64,000 bases of DNA from Kingdonia uniflora (taxonomy: Eukaryota > Streptophyta > Magnoliopsida > Ranunculales > Circaeasteraceae). A program made the translations under genes and the position numbers. Location of the stretch: contig JACGCM010000004.1 in NCBI GenBank assembly GCA_014058105.1, positions 1,736,001 through 1,800,000 of the forward strand. Reading direction: 5' to 3'. Positions 35,190 to 48,189 of the stretch are shown here, piece after piece. How positions within the stretch are numbered: the stretch's first letter is position 1; every line of letters begins with the position of its first letter. The notes beneath the pieces are model-generated. The model worked only from the letters and a program-made list of their open reading frames with translations, was not told the DNA's origin and ran no database searches.

Positions 35190-37385
35190 AAATCGTAGAT
35201 AACCAATGAGAAGTAATCTATAACAGATGACAAATGAGAAATTAATGATTACAAATGACAAATGAAAAATCATAGTTGACAAATGGCAAATCTCAGATAA
35301 CAGATGATAAGTAATACATAAAGCAGATGATAAATCATTGATAACAAATGACAAATGACAAATCATAAATAACAAATGACAAATGACAAATCGTAGTTGA
35401 CAAATGGCAAATAATTTATATAACAGATGATAAATTATTGATAGCAGATGACAAATCATATTTAACAAATAAATAATTAAGTTATTAATTATAATTATTG
35501 TTTACTTACAATATTTGTATTGTGTTTGTTTCATAGTAGACGACATTTGCACTTAAAAAAATAATTTGTCATTTGTTGACTATGATTTGTCATTTGTTAC
35601 CAATGATTTATCATTTGTTGGTAAATTATTGGTTTATTTGGTTCTTTGAACATTTGTATTGTGTTTGTATGATAGTAGACAACATTTGTACTTAAAAATG
35701 ATATGTCATTTGTTGACTATGATTTGTCATTTGTTACCTGTGATTTGCCATTTGTTAACTATCAATGGTCTATTTAGTTCTTTGAACATTTGTATTGTGC
35801 TTGTATGATAGTAGACAACATTTGTACTTAAAAAAACGATTTGTCATTTGTTGACTATAATTTTTCATTTGGTACCAATGATTTGTCATTTGTTAACTAT
35901 CAATAGTCTATTTGGTTCTTTGAACATTTGTATTATGTTTGTATGATAGTAGAAAATATTTGTACTTAAAAAAAATGATTTGTCATTTGTTGACAATGAT
36001 TTGTCATTTGTTACCTATGATTTGTCATTTGTTAACTATCAATAGTCTATTTGGTCCTTCGAACATTTATATTGTGTTTGTTTATTAGTAGATAATATTT
36101 GTACTGATAAAAACAATTTGTCATTTGTTAGCTATGATTTGTCATTTGTTAAAAATGATTTGTTATTTGTTAACTAACAATGGTCTATTTGGTTCATTGA
36201 ACATTTGTATTGTGTTTGTTTATTAATAAACAATATTTGTACTTAAAAAATTAATTTGTCATTTGTTAGCTATGATTTGTCATTTGTTAACAATAATTTG
36301 TCATTTATTAACTAACAATGGTCTATTTGGTTCATTGAACATTTGTATTGTATTGTGTTTGTTTGTTAGTAGATAATATTTATACTTAAAAAAAACAATT
36401 TGTTATTTGTTAGCTATGATTTGTCATTTGTTAACTAACAATGGCCTATTTGGTTCTTTGAACATTTGTATTGTGTTTGTTTATCAGTAGACAGTATTTG
36501 TACTTAAAAAACGATTTGTCTATGATTTGTCATTTGTTAACAATGATTTGTCATTTGTTAACTAACAATGGTCTATTTGTTCTTTGAACATTTGTATTAT
36601 GTTTGTATGATAGTAGACAACATAGTCAACAAATAAACCAAATAGACCATTAATAGTTAACAAATAACAAATCATTGATAACAAATAACAAATCATAGTC
36701 AACAAATGACAAATCATTTTTTTATGTTTAAATGTTGTCCACTATCATACAAATATAATACAAATATTCAAAGAACCAAATAAACCATTGATAGTTAACA
36801 AATGTCAAATCATAGTCAACAAATGACAAATCATTTTTTTAAGTAAAAATGTTGTCTACTATCATACAAACACAATAAGAACGTTCAAAGAACCAAATAG
36901 ACCATTGATAGTTAATAAATGACAAATCATAGGTAGTAAATGATAAATCATAGTCAACAAATGACAAATCATTTTTTAAGTACAAATGCTATCTATTATC
37001 ATACAAATACAATACAAATGTTCATTGAACCAAATAGACCATTGATAGTTAACAAATGACAAATCATATATAACAAATGACAAATCATAGTCAACAAATG
37101 CCAAATCATATATAACAATGGCCAAATCATAGTTAACAAATGCCAAATCATATATAACAAATGAAAAATCTAGTATAACAAATGAATAAACGTATTTTTA
37201 AGAACACATGTTGTCTACTTACAAACAATCACAATTCATTTGAGCCGAATCGACCATTCACTTATATCAAATATTGTATATCTACAAAACAAATAATATA
37301 TAACGAATGATATATCATAGATAACAAATGATAAATCTTTGATAACAAATGCCAAATAATATACAACGAATGATATATCATAGAT
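35190..37385. repeat. Higher-order satellite of the TGTCATTTGT motif with two orientation switches
   Basis: The basic unit is about 21-24 bp (gatttgtcatttgttaacta). It is nested in a larger unit that also holds ggttctttgaacatttgta and gatagtagacaacatttgta. In the forward part the larger unit starts at 35641, 35777, 35915, 36054, 36192, 36330, 36453 and 36579 (spacing 123-139, mostly 138). Units at 35190-35470 are reverse, 35555-36620 forward, and 36625-37385 reverse again. The last two blocks therefore form a long inverted repeat with almost no spacer. LINE-1 sits at the right edge. Confidence 0.93.
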
Positions 37386-37509
37386 AACATTTTTTTTTGC
37401 TAAATTAGATAATTTTATTGCACAAACATAGAATACAAAAAAGGGAAGCTGGCACTTTAGCCTAGCCAAGCCAAAATTAACAGAGTCTAAAATATTCTTT
37501 TATGGGTTC

Positions 37510-38052
37510 CTAAATTTTATAAAGAAATTGTGGTCTCCCTACATAACTCTCCATATTACCTTTTAAAAGTCTCGCTCCGCGATTAGCCAACTGATCTGAG
37601 CTAAAGTTGACTTCTCTCCAAGTTGGGGTGATTTTAATTTGCTGCATTTTAGTCTTGACCATTTCCCAGTCACCTTTTAACTGCCAGGGGACATTATTAT
37701 TGTTAAACGCTTTTACTGCTACCGTGGAATCTGATTCAAACCAAGCAATTAACCATCCATTTGAAGCTGCATCTTGGAGGCCTTGTAAAAATGCAGAACA
37801 TTCAGCTATGTAACTGGTAACATTACCCAGCCCTTCAGAGTACGCTCTCAAAACTGTTCCATTATGATCCCTGATAATAAACCCAACACTCCCTTTTCCA
37901 GGTTTACCTTTAGATGAACCATCTGAGTTTATCTTAACCTCCCCAACTCTAGGAAGTTTCCAGTAACAAGATTTGATGTGTTGGGTTTTCCTGGGATGCA
38001 GGGGGACTTGAAGATTGTGAAGCACACTGAGATCTCCCACACAATTCTTCAT
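37510..38052 (-). pseudogene. LINE-1 RNase H domain (ORF2 C-terminus)
   Basis: An open 180-residue stretch has WKLPRVGEVKINSDGSSKG (Asp), GFIIRDHNG, YIAECSAFLQGL (Glu), WFESDSTVAVKAF (Asp) and REVNFSSDQLANRGA (the last Asp; the family has NxxAD). It is a plant L1-type terminal RNase H (RVT_3). Confidence 0.9.
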
Positions 38053-38105
38053 ATGAGATTACGGCAAATGGGAAGTATCTCTAATATGAGAAGGAAGGTC
38101 TCTTT

Positions 38106-39047
38106 TTATATTCGGCATGTTGATTTTTGCATCATCAAAAAAGATACTGTTTCTAGAGCTCCAGACAATAAAGGATCCACCCCAAATAGCACCAATCCAA
38201 AGATCTTTAATGTAAGCACTAACTTAATGTAAGCTGCAGCAAGAAGGTTCCTCAGGGAAGGGGATGAAACTTGCAGCTGGAACAAATCAAGAGTCCAGAG
38301 CCATAACTTAGTACTAATTTTACAGTTCCATAGAAGATGATCTAAAGATTCTTCATTATTATTGCACAATCTCCACCAGGAAGCTAAACAAATACCCTTC
38401 TTTTTTATGTTATCTTCTGTTGGAATAACACCATGAAAAACTCTTCAACCCCACATAGAGCTTCGAGGATGAAGGGAAGTCTTTCTAACATACTTTACCC
38501 ACCATTGAGGACTCCCTTTGGATTGAATAACATTATAGGCATTGTTCACACCAAACCTACCATGTAGATCTGGTTTCCAGACTCTAATGTCATAAATGCC
38601 AGTAATTTGAATCCTTTGGATATCAATATTAAGCCTGAGGAGGATAGTCTTTAAGTCTTGAGGTAATTCCCACCTACTATTAGAAATAATGCTGCAGAGT
38701 TTTGCTTGCATTTGAGACCACTGGATATCAGTATTCTCAATCAAGTGTTTCAAAGGTTTATCTGAGCACCAAGTATCTTACCATAGGTCAATATCTGCAC
38801 CATTACCAATAATCCAACTAGTATTCTGGGAGAGAAAAGGAAGAGCCCACCTAATCCCAGCCCAAATGGATGATCCTTTAGTACCACAATAAGGATTACC
38901 AGCCTTGTTGATGAATTTAGCCCTCATAAACCTGCTCCAGTCTTCATCAGAGTTAAGGAAGTGCCAGGCCAACTTCATTAAGAGAGAGAGATTAATTTCT
39001 TTCGTCCTTCTGATTCCAGCTCCACCTTCTTTTAGAGGGAGGCACAC
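38106..39047 (-). pseudogene. LINE-1 ORF2 linker and zinc-binding region
   Basis: Broken frames read CLPLKEGGAGIRRTKEINLSLLMKLAWHF and KPDLHGRFGVNNAYNVI. The zf-RVT block CNNNEESLDHLLWNC supplies the C...H...C zinc ligands. The order between RT and RNase H is the normal plant L1 order. Confidence 0.85.
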
Positions 39048-39053
39048 TTTCTC

Positions 39054-40616
39054 CTAGCCAACTATGCAGGATTTCTTCTTATCTGTAGATCTTGACCATA
39101 TAAAGTTCCTAATAGCCTTTTCTCCTTCCCTGATTATACTAGCAGGCCACTTGTAGATTCCCATGTTATAAATAGACAAGCTATTAAGAACTAAGTTTAT
39201 CAGAACTATTCTTCCTTGTAAAGATTGCAAGTTTCCTGCCCAAGAAGATGCTCTCTTTTTAATCTTGTCCACCAAGGCCATTGCCGTATCATTTTTAACT
39301 CTTCCTTTCATCAATGCGATACCAAGATACTTCTCTGGGAGAGAACCTTCAAAGAATTGAAAAAGCTCCTTTACTCTTGCAACTTTATTGGGTTTCATTC
39401 CTCCTAAGAATAATTTTCTTTTCTCAACATTAAAGTATTTCCCTACAACATTTTGGTAAGCCTGTAGACAATCTCTCATGTCTTTAAGACCTTTAAGATG
39501 ATCATTGGAAAAAATAAAGACATCATCAGCGTACAACAGATGGGATGGAGCAGAAATACCCTTGATTGTGACCATTACAAGAGTTTTGCCCAGTCTTCTA
39601 AGCTCATTCAAACCAAGACTTAGCACATTTTCTGCAATTACAAATAAAGTAGGAGAGAGGGGATCTCCCTGCTTAAGACCCCTACCAGATTTAAAGAATC
39701 CATTAGGCCCACCATTAATTAAGATAGAAGTATATCCACTAGAAAGCAGAACATGAATCCAGTTGCAGACTGTATTGGAAAAACACATCCTTCTCAAGAC
39801 AGAGATCAAGAACTGCCAGCTAAGGGTATCGTACGCTTGAGCAATGTTTACCTTGATTCCTACATTTCCACCATGTCTGCTTTTATGAAGTTCATCGATC
39901 AGTTCTGAAGCAAACCCAACATTTGAGTAAATGCTTCTCCCCTGAATAAACCCACACTGTTCTTTGGATATAACCCTCTTCACTATGCTCACCATTCTTG
40001 TTGCAAGGATTTTTGAGAGAATTTTAACCACAAAATTCCCCATACAGATGGGTTTGTACTGTTTGAGCTTTACTGCAGCTTTAGTTTTGGGGGCAAGTAC
40101 AATAAAGTTAGCATTTAAACCCCTTGGCATAGAGGAGTCTCTAAAGAAGGATTGGATAGCCGAGACCACATCCTTGTCAATAATATCCCAACAATCTTAA
40201 AAGAAATATCCTGAGAATCCATCAGGACCCGGGGAGCTGGAGGGGTTAAAAGTGAACACAATCATCTTAACTTCTTCACAGTTTGGAGTCATGGACAACA
40301 TCTTATTGTCTTCTTCATTGATCACCTTATCAATCACGTTCATCACTTGTTCTTCCAGGACAGTAGGACTGAAAGCAAACTTTTCTGTATAGTATTGAAC
40401 AACATAATTTTTAATATCCTCTTGATTGTCTAGAGAGAGTCCCTCCTCAGTGGTAATGTTAGAGATCAGGGCTTTACTTCTTTTTACCTTTGTGATAGTG
40501 TGGAAGTAGTTTGTATTTCTATCTTCAGACTCCAACCAGTTTACTCTTGATTTTTTCTTCCAAAGCTCTTCTAAGTTTTTCTGAGCTTTAACATACATAT
40601 CGCACTTACTCGCCAT
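39054..40616 (-). pseudogene. LINE-1 reverse transcriptase
   Basis: Frame 40616-40197 leads into PDGFSGYFF. After a stop at a Trp-like position, a 371-codon frame 40169-39054 holds NANFIVLAPK, YKPICMGNFVVKILSKILA, SKEQCGFIQGRSI, GLKQGDPLSPTLFVIA, LLYADDVFIF (catalytic Asp pair, about 39525) and SLPEKYLGIALMKG. It is the longest nearly intact TE frame in the window. Confidence 0.93.
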
Positions 40617-40661
40617 TTCTGCTTCAATTTGATCATTGCAAACATCATCTTCTAGGAGATA

Positions 40662-41588
40662 TTACAGCTCCAGAATGCTATTATAAATCACCTGTATACT
40701 CCTTTCAGTGTTTTCTAATATTTGAGTGTTCCACTCCTTCACGACAATCTTATGTCTTTTTAGCTTTTTAGCAAGTCTGAATAAAGGATTTCCATTAAGT
40801 CTTGCCTCCCAATTTGATTTGACAAAATTGAAGAAATCAGGATGAGAACTCCACATTTTGCAGCACCTCAAAGGGGAGTTGTGAGGTTTTGGGATCCCAA
40901 TATTCCATCCCATCAGTAGAGCCTGATTTGAGCTTGTCCTTGCCAAAACTTTATATCGCCAGTTGCTGAATTTGTCTACCCAATCTTTATTAGCAAGCAT
41001 TCTGCCCTGCATACAAAGAATCCTATCTTTACCCATCTGCCCATTTTTCCAGGTGTATTTTGAGCCCACAAAGTTGCATTCCATGAGCTTGTTGGCATCC
41101 ACCATTTCTTGAAACTCAGAAGTAGCTTTCAAGTTGATGCCTCTTCCTCCTTTTTTTTCTCCATGCCTTAATACCACATAAAAATCACCTACCAACAACC
41201 AAGGGAAATTAGTAGAGCCTATCACCTTTAGTTCACTCCACAACTCCCTTCTTCTAATATAGGAGCAGTGGGCATGAACAAAGGTCATAATGTTACCTTC
41301 AAATAAAATAGTGATATGCTGAGGGGATTTAGCTATTATAATTGGCTTATCCTTGTTTTTTTCCCAGAATTTCTAGATATTAGGAAGCTTTATACCATTA
41401 TCATGGCATATTACATAAAGAGTCATAGTATTAAGTGCCAAACTTTTATGTTAGCTTATATTTGGGCTTACTTTAGGTTCAATAATACAAAGAAGATCAG
41501 GAGAGAATTTATTCACCATCCTTCGCAGAGTTGAGCAAGTGTTTTCATTACGAGCTCCCCTGTAATTCCAACAAACTATTTTTGTCAT
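40662..41588 (-). pseudogene. LINE-1 endonuclease (ORF2 N-terminus)
   Basis: ORF2 starts at ATG 41588: MTKIVCWNYRGARN, then LLCIIEPKV (catalytic Glu), a stop near 41460, and from 41288 FVHAHCSYIRRRELW, WLLVGDFYVVL and ECNFVGSKYTW. The final motif reads SSNQALLMGW where the AP-type endonuclease family has SDHxPL, so the catalytic Asp-His pair is lost. Confidence 0.85.
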
Positions 41589-42964
41589 CTTGATCTTTCT
41601 CTTTGTTTATGCCCCTTGCACTCTACGTTTGAATGATTGTTAATCATTTTAGGCTTATTCTTCTTCATATTTTTCCTATTTCGTACTTGCTCCCACCTAT
41701 TCTCTACTTCAGGAAGGAGAATTTGGATTTTAAGGACTTGAGTACAATCCTCATTGCTAATATGCTCACTTTCTTCACTAGATTCTTCACTGCCATTTGC
41801 CCCAGTTTCAGTCTCAGCCCCAGCCTCATTGTCCTCGTCCAATTCAGCTTTATCTGCCCAAGATTTCATCACTGCTTGAGCTTCTCTGGCCACTTGGTGG
41901 TAAGACTTCATACTATTGTGTGATTCCATTTGTGAGCTGATATGCCTTCCTGCCTCCATTTCATTTGTTTCAAATACATTTTGAATTATTTTTTCCCAGA
42001 CTTCCATCCCAAGCTTCTCAGGACTATCTGTGCTTGTTCTTGGAGTAGAATCAACCATCACCTCTTTGTTTTTTTCAGCAGGTACCTCATCTTTGTTGCC
42101 TTTATTTATTTCCCCATTTTATTTCTTCTTTCAATTTCTTTTCTTTTTTTGCTTCTTCTCAACCTCATTTTCTTTAGCAACGCCTTTTTCTTCTTTCAAA
42201 ATTTCTTTCTGCATATCTCTGCAATCCAAAACTATGTAGCCAATGATCTTGCAGTGGGAGTAGATTTTAGGTGTCTTCCCCATCATCACTTCTTGAAAAA
42301 ACTCTAAGCCTTCCCTTTTAACCAGAATTTTACCAGGAACTGGTTTTGATAAATCAATATCCACTAAAATACTAGCATAAAACCTAGTGTTTCTTTGGAG
42401 AGCATCTTTATCCACCTGAACTGTATTACCCACTATTTTTGGCATCGCAAGAAGTGTATCCTCTTCCCAATATTCCATTCCTAATCCTGGATATTTCACC
42501 CAAACAAGAGCATTTGAGTTTTTTTATTTAACCACATCAAAATTTGAAGACCATGGAAAGACTCTTAATAGTTGCTTATCTATCTGCCTGGGTCCTCCTT
42601 CCCAAATCTTCATTTTGTCCTCCTCATTGTCAAGCAACACAGTAAAATACCCTTTGCCTAATGGAATAAATTGACATAGACCTTGGATTTTCTAGCTTTT
42701 GAGAGCTTCAGTTCAAGCCACAACAAGCTTTATTTTTACTAAATCAAGTCTTCCAATCAAACTAAATTTGTATATTTCCACACCTCTATTGAAGCCAGCC
42801 TCTGTAATCATGATGACTAGTATGTCTTCTCTCAACCCTGGAGTGGGGAGAAGGCTAAGATCAATAGATTGCTTGTTGTTCTCAAATAACTCTACAAAGG
42901 TGTGTTTTTGGGGTTGATTGATCGATCTCACCTTGGAGGAAGCTTCCATTCTCCATAGATCCAT
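41585..42964 (-). pseudogene. LINE-1 ORF1 (DUF4283-like RNA-binding protein with zinc knuckle)
   Basis: It starts MDLWRMEASSKVRS at 42964. After a stop near 42713 the frame continues through WVKYPGLGMEYW, RFYASILVDIDLSKPVPGKILVKREG and a degenerate knuckle YSHCKIIGYIVLDC (family C-x2-C-x3-GH-x4-C). The Lys/Glu-rich tail ends in TGA at 41585, overlapping the ORF2 ATG. It would coat the LINE RNA. Two or more stops interrupt it. Confidence 0.85.
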
Positions 42965-44990
42965 GTGAAATCACTCATAAAATCCAGATAGATAGTTTTA
43001 GAGGAAGGCGATCATGGTGGCGATAAACAATTTCCTTAAATGGATAAAAAAAGACTGAGTCAACATATTTTGACTAGTCAATTTCCCCAAGATATAACTA
43101 AAAGAAGTAAAATCTAATCTCTTACACTAACCTGCACCGTTCACAAATTCCCCTTTTGACCCTGTGGATCAAATATGCTATTGTGCACCTGCAGAGCTCA
43201 TTCTTTCCATCCCTAACATATTATGCCAATTCCGAAGGCCCATATATAGAATGATAAAACAAATAATATATCTCCGATAACAAATGTCAAATCATATATA
43301 ACAAATGACAAATTTATGATAACAAATGTCAAATCATACATAAAAAATGAAAAATTAATAGTAATCTAATTATACAGATTAGCCATTCTAGCAAATATAT
43401 AGTATACGAATAACAAAAAAGATATAACAAATGTAAAAAATTATATAAATGAATGATATTACTTGTTTATAACTTTACAAAATTGCAGAAATTATACATT
43501 ATAACAAAATGGATGTCAAAATTTTTAAATCTCCTCTGGCTTAACTCCCAGCCTCAATATGTCATAAGCAATTGTGTAACAACATTGATTACTATCTATC
43601 AGATCTAGAAATTTTATTCCCCTTAGGAGATTGTCCATAAAGACAAGCATATAGACCCCGCAATCATGACCATTTGGCTGTATTGGATATTTCCCAAAAC
43701 GATATGTCCATTTGGAGTTTAGATCATAATCCTTTACCTCTGAACCAGTAGGTGGACTACTGCGATCGGCAAAATCTCTCCATATAGACAGTTTTGGGAG
43801 GATCCTTGATATCTGATCTTCAATAAACTGGTGTCCAAGAGATAATTTCTTCTTCTTCATCTGTACATTTGTAATTTTTGCATCCACCATTGAATCGTAG
43901 ATGAATATTTTTCTTGCCTTAAAGGACACAACATGGTTGTCATTGATATTCCAGGGAATGAGCATTTATTTCGAATTGACCACTTTCAAATCTCCTCGAT
44001 GGATGCAATTAAAAACTGTACGATCCCATTACATAGATGTAATTTGTTCCCAAATTAATTTCTTCTTCAATTTCACACCTTCTGGAGATGACATATTACG
44101 AGTCCAGACATTGAAAGCCCTAACAATATATTGACAGGCAAAGACAGCGGCCAGCACAATCCTTTCTTTATTTGGGCGGGCATGATGTTGTGTGTCAAAA
44201 TATTATATTAGGGCTTTAATGCACACATCAATGACCTGAACAGGAAAAGAAAATGACAAATTAGATAACAAAAATAATAAAGTTCAATATTACAAATAAC
44301 AACAATGGCAAAACTAATGATAAATTACAAACGAATAAAGGACATACAATTTGAAAACAAATGGTAGAGACTCTTGTACAAATGATAGAGGAAAATAAAT
44401 AAATGATATAAATACCTCATTGTCCAACCATTGCTTTAGATATAAGGTGTAGAGAGCGTTAAGGCAAACAGTTTCTTCACCTATCATCATATAGGTACTC
44501 CTGCTGTCCTTCTTAGCTTCAGGAGATAATTTATCTTTTCTCAGTGACCAGACTTGGTCCACCTAGTTTTTCTCATCCTGGGAGATGGCTTTTTGAATAA
44601 AAGATTCCAATAACACTCTCGGAAGAAGCTCGTCAAGGTGAGCATGCAATTGGTTCATTCGGCAAGCCATTATGAAGGTTTTTTTATTAATTTCATCCTC
44701 AGTTAGTGCATGCCTCTTCTTTAAGGTGACATTCACTTCTGACTCCATTAAAACAAGCTAGAACAGAGATGTCGAAATAAGAAAATGAAATATAAATGTA
44801 CTTTTACATGAGATTGAGTAATAAACCAGTTGTTTAGTTTAAAAGTACTTTATACATTGGTCTGGTCAACAACCATTTCTTTTAATACTTGCTCAGGGTC
44901 TAGTTTATTCTGTGAATTTCTATCATCATCATCCTTGCCTTCAGCCACCTCCTCTTTATTCTGTTCCACCTCCTCTTTACTCTTTTTACT

Positions 44991-45560
44991 CTGTAAATAA
45001 ATATACTACAAATGATAAGAGTGATACAAGATATGGGAAAATAACTAGAAGAAAATGAGAAGTTACCAGCAAAGAAATGATAAGTTACCTGACTAGCTTT
45101 ACCAACATCATTCTTTTGGTGGGAGATTACTATATCAGTTTGTACAACCTCTATAGTCTGTTCCTCGACAGATACAACAGTTGTTTGGTCTGTACTAGCC
45201 TATAAATAAATATACTACAAATGATAAAAGTAATATATGATATGAGAAAATAAAAGAAGAAAATGAGAAGTTACCAGCAAAGAATAAATAAGTTACCTGA
45301 CTAGCTTCATCTTCTATTTTTTCAACCTCCAGAGTCTGTTCCTCGATAGATACAACAGTTGTTTAGTCAGCACTAACCTGTAAATAAACAGACTACAAAT
45401 GATAAGAGTGATACAAGATATGGTAAAGTAAATGAATAAAATAAGAAGTCAATAGCAAACAAATGATAAGTTACCTGATAAGCTTCACCAACAACTTCCT
45501 CCTAGTTAAAGAATACTAAATCAGTTTTTGCTACCTCTGCAACCGTCATAGTCTGTACAA
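44991..45560 (-). repeat. Three tandem intron-plus-exon units in the ULP gene
   Basis: Units start at 44991, 45200 and 45378 with ct(g/a)taaataaa and share ctacaaatgataa(g/a)agt, gaagttaccagcaaa, aagttacctga(c/t)(t/a)agctt and, in the exon, tagatacaacagttgttt. On the coding strand each exon reads variants of TTVVSVEEQTIEVVQT. Each unit carries its own acceptor and donor, so the duplication added whole exons. Confidence 0.82.
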
Positions 45561-46736
45561 CAAAGGTTAAAGAAGAAAAAAAATTAAAAAAATTGGTATA
45601 GATAGCTTAATACGAACAAATATTAGTAACTTGAGGTTATGAATCCTCTTCTTCAGCAAATACCTTATTGACATGTTGTACATCTTTTTTTTCTATTATA
45701 ATATACCACTATAGTTAGTGGTTATGAATCTTCTTCTTCAATAACTTGAGGTAACTCTTCTTCAGATTTAACAATCTCCTCGACATATTTCTTATCATTA
45801 TTATCTTTTTCGTCACCCTTCTTCCACTTCACATACAACAAATAAAATAAACAAAGACATCAGAAGAAATAAATATTTTGGAAAAGAGAATGACAAAGAC
45901 AGCCTCTCAAATGCCAAAAATATTCTGAACAAATGACAGACATCTGAAGAAATGGAAAATTGCATAAAGTAAATGCCAATATTTCGAAAAATAAATGTCA
46001 AATAATATCATATAAATGATAAGAAGTAGTAAACAGATGATACCTTTAGAAGACCACCACCATATTTAGGCGATATCACTTCTAAATTCACTTTAACATC
46101 ATCATCTACCATTAAATATTTTACCACCTCCAATCCTTCTCCAGGCGCAACTTGCTGAAGAATATTTTTTGCAGTTGATTGAATATTCCCAAGTTCTGGG
46201 AATTTTGCCCGTCTCTTCCTTAACACTTTATTAGCCAAGCCCTTCTTCAGGATCTTGGGGATTAAGGTTTTCAATTGGATTAGTGGGTCATGATTAAATT
46301 ATTCATCAGTGAAAGATTCTTTCTTTGTGCCTTTAACCTTTTTCTTCAAGAGCACATCAGGTTCTTCAACCTTCTTGTTCTTCTTGCTGTCATTCAACTT
46401 CTTCTGCCATTCTCTCTTACCTTCTTTTATTTTCTTTAATCTTTTAATTATTTTGTTGCCAGGTTCTCGGTTCTGCCTTCTTCCTTTTCCCATTTTCTTT
46501 CTCATTACCTCTTTCTCGCTTCCGTTTCGCGGTTTTCTCAAGAGTAGAGAACTGGTACTGCCCAAGGAGTGGAGTATCTCCAAGTAGTAGAGTACTGCCT
46601 CCTACAATAGACATCAAAATTTGTTCGAACATTTTACCATGGTTATGCAGCATTTTGCCATGTCCCTCCAACTGGGAGCATACCCTAACCACTACAGCTC
46701 CGATCTCAGTGGCAGATGAACTGCTACCTAATCCAG

Positions 46737-46806
46737 GTATACCGACTACAGGTAGAACGACTGCAGGTGCACCGACTGTAGGTGCACCGATTGCAGGTAC
46801 AACGCC
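46737..46806 (-). repeat. 15-bp coding minisatellite in the ULP gene
   Basis: Five units of ggt(g)caccgactgca-type sequence at 15-bp spacing; variants of the unit differ at 1-4 positions. The length preserves frame and gives a five-residue Val/Gly/Ala/Pro repeat on the minus strand. Confidence 0.8.
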
Positions 46807-48189
46807 AATTGCATGTGCTTCGATTTGATTTCTCTAAAATATTTAAAAAGATGGCGATGACAAATGACAACTTAGAAATGACAGAAAATACTCTAACAAT
46901 AATAATAGGCATACAACAAATGATAAAAAAGGACTTCATAATGACAGAAAAATCAAAAAAATGACCAGAATAGATTAAGAAATGCCAAATCTAAACAAAT
47001 AAAATGATACGAAACATAAATTAAATGACAAGGAAGCAATAAAATGAATCAATCATACAAAGAATGAAATATTACCATGGCCTTTTGCACAAGACCTTGT
47101 TGTATATCAGTCTTAGACGGCTTCATAGCTATTACCAATAATTTAGGGTTAGCAAAAAAAAATTAAACGTTACAATTTGGCGACGCTTAAAGGATGCCAT
47201 CTTCCATCCGAGTTTCTTAGGGAACAAATATATGGATCCTTCAATTCTTGGAAACTTCAGGCTAGGAATAGAAAAGAAAGTCCATATCATAAACACCTAG
47301 GTACATCCATGCAGTGATAAAGTTTTCTCAGATTTTTTACCAGTCGCCGATCGATACTGGGCAAACTCTACTATTTGACTCCACAAGAAATTACAGACTT
47401 GCTCTCTCCAGTGGAATCTGTTAAACTAATCTAGATCATTTACCATATCAACATACTTCGCCTTAATGTTTCTCCCCTTGTTTGGGAGGAGAATGGATAG
47501 TATAATTTTAAACAAATTTAATCGAAGAACATCTTCTGCAAAGCGAAATAACACAATGTAATGATAAGAACTTTATAATATAATGAGCCAAAAATGGCAA
47601 ATACAATTCAAATATTGGAGGGGTGAGAAATACAATGAAGAACAATGATAAAGATGACAAAACAAATGATAAATTAGAGCTTTACCCTGATGTCTTTCCA
47701 ATTTTACCTATTTTAAAGCATCATCAATTTCCTTCAACACATATGTATTCTTCTTCTTAGGGAATTGCCTCATTCTAAAATTCGTCATATGCTTAGGATT
47801 AACAAATAAGAACTCATTTGCAATAGGAGAGACACGTAGCCCCAAAATCAGGCAAACATGAATGGGTTTCATCTGAATTATCGTCTCCCCAAATTAGAAT
47901 TTCATATCATCATGATGACGATCGAATAATTCTTCAACCAACGTCGACATCGTGGCTATTGGATCAATCAGCAGTAAGGGTACAAAATTGGTGGTACGAT
48001 GAGTACCCTTCTCTACTTCAGGCAGAGCTACAAACATTTTGTGAAATCCCAAACCTGTACATCGAAAGGTATAATTTTTAGCATTGGAGGTGCCCATCAT
48101 GGCTCCACCCTCCTGTGTTTGGTTCTCCTCATCAACTTGTTTATTCCCTTCTTTATCAGACTTTATTGTAGAAGAAGAAAAAAAAATAG

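Larger units (their letters stand above)
37390..43210 (-). mobile_element. LINE-1: L1-type non-LTR retrotransposon
   Basis: From 5' to 3' on the minus strand: leader, ORF1 (zinc-knuckle protein), ORF2 (endonuclease, RT, zinc region, RNase H), and a short poly(A) (nine T on the plus strand, 37390-37398). ORF1 and ORF2 overlap by ATGA (41588-41585). The 3' end abuts satellite DNA, and satellite-like motifs resume by 43260, so the insertion lies within it. The 5' end is approximate (43010-43260). No exact target duplication could be fixed because the satellite repeats itself. Confidence 0.88.
43525..48100 (-). pseudogene. MULE-1 ULP1-like (C48) cysteine-protease gene, multi-exon
   Basis: The 5' exon starts at ATG 48100 with NYTFRCTGLGFHKMF and continues past a stop at 47894 into MKPIHVCLILGL (DUF1985-like, typical of transposon ULP genes). 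Middle exons (47100-44560) are low-complexity: a Pro/Gly/Val repeat at 46740-46800, Lys-rich basic stretches, three duplicated exons and an acidic helix. The last exon (from a TTCAG acceptor at 44239) holds the C48 core: NDNHVVSF (catalytic His), KIFIYDSM (Asp), QPNGHDCGVYMLVF (Gln and Cys), ending LGVKPEEI at 43525. In-frame stops lie at about 44204, 44030 and 43967, just before the core. ULP1 enzymes remove SUMO from proteins. It converges on the transposase. Exon borders in the middle are uncertain. Confidence 0.8.

Noticed and set aside
35172..35468. Minus-strand frame with repeated CHLLFMICHL-type peptides (also 37236-37469)
   Set aside because: It is the translated satellite word, not a membrane protein gene.
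42030..42307. Plus-strand Phe/Ser/Leu-rich frames that look like membrane proteins
   Set aside because: Antisense of the Lys/Glu-rich tail of LINE-1 ORF1; the same applies at 46309-46587, antisense to the Lys-rich ULP exon.
37360..43290. Possible LINE-1 target duplication (gataaca with similar flanks on both sides)
   Set aside because: The surrounding satellite repeats contain the same words, so the match is not informative.
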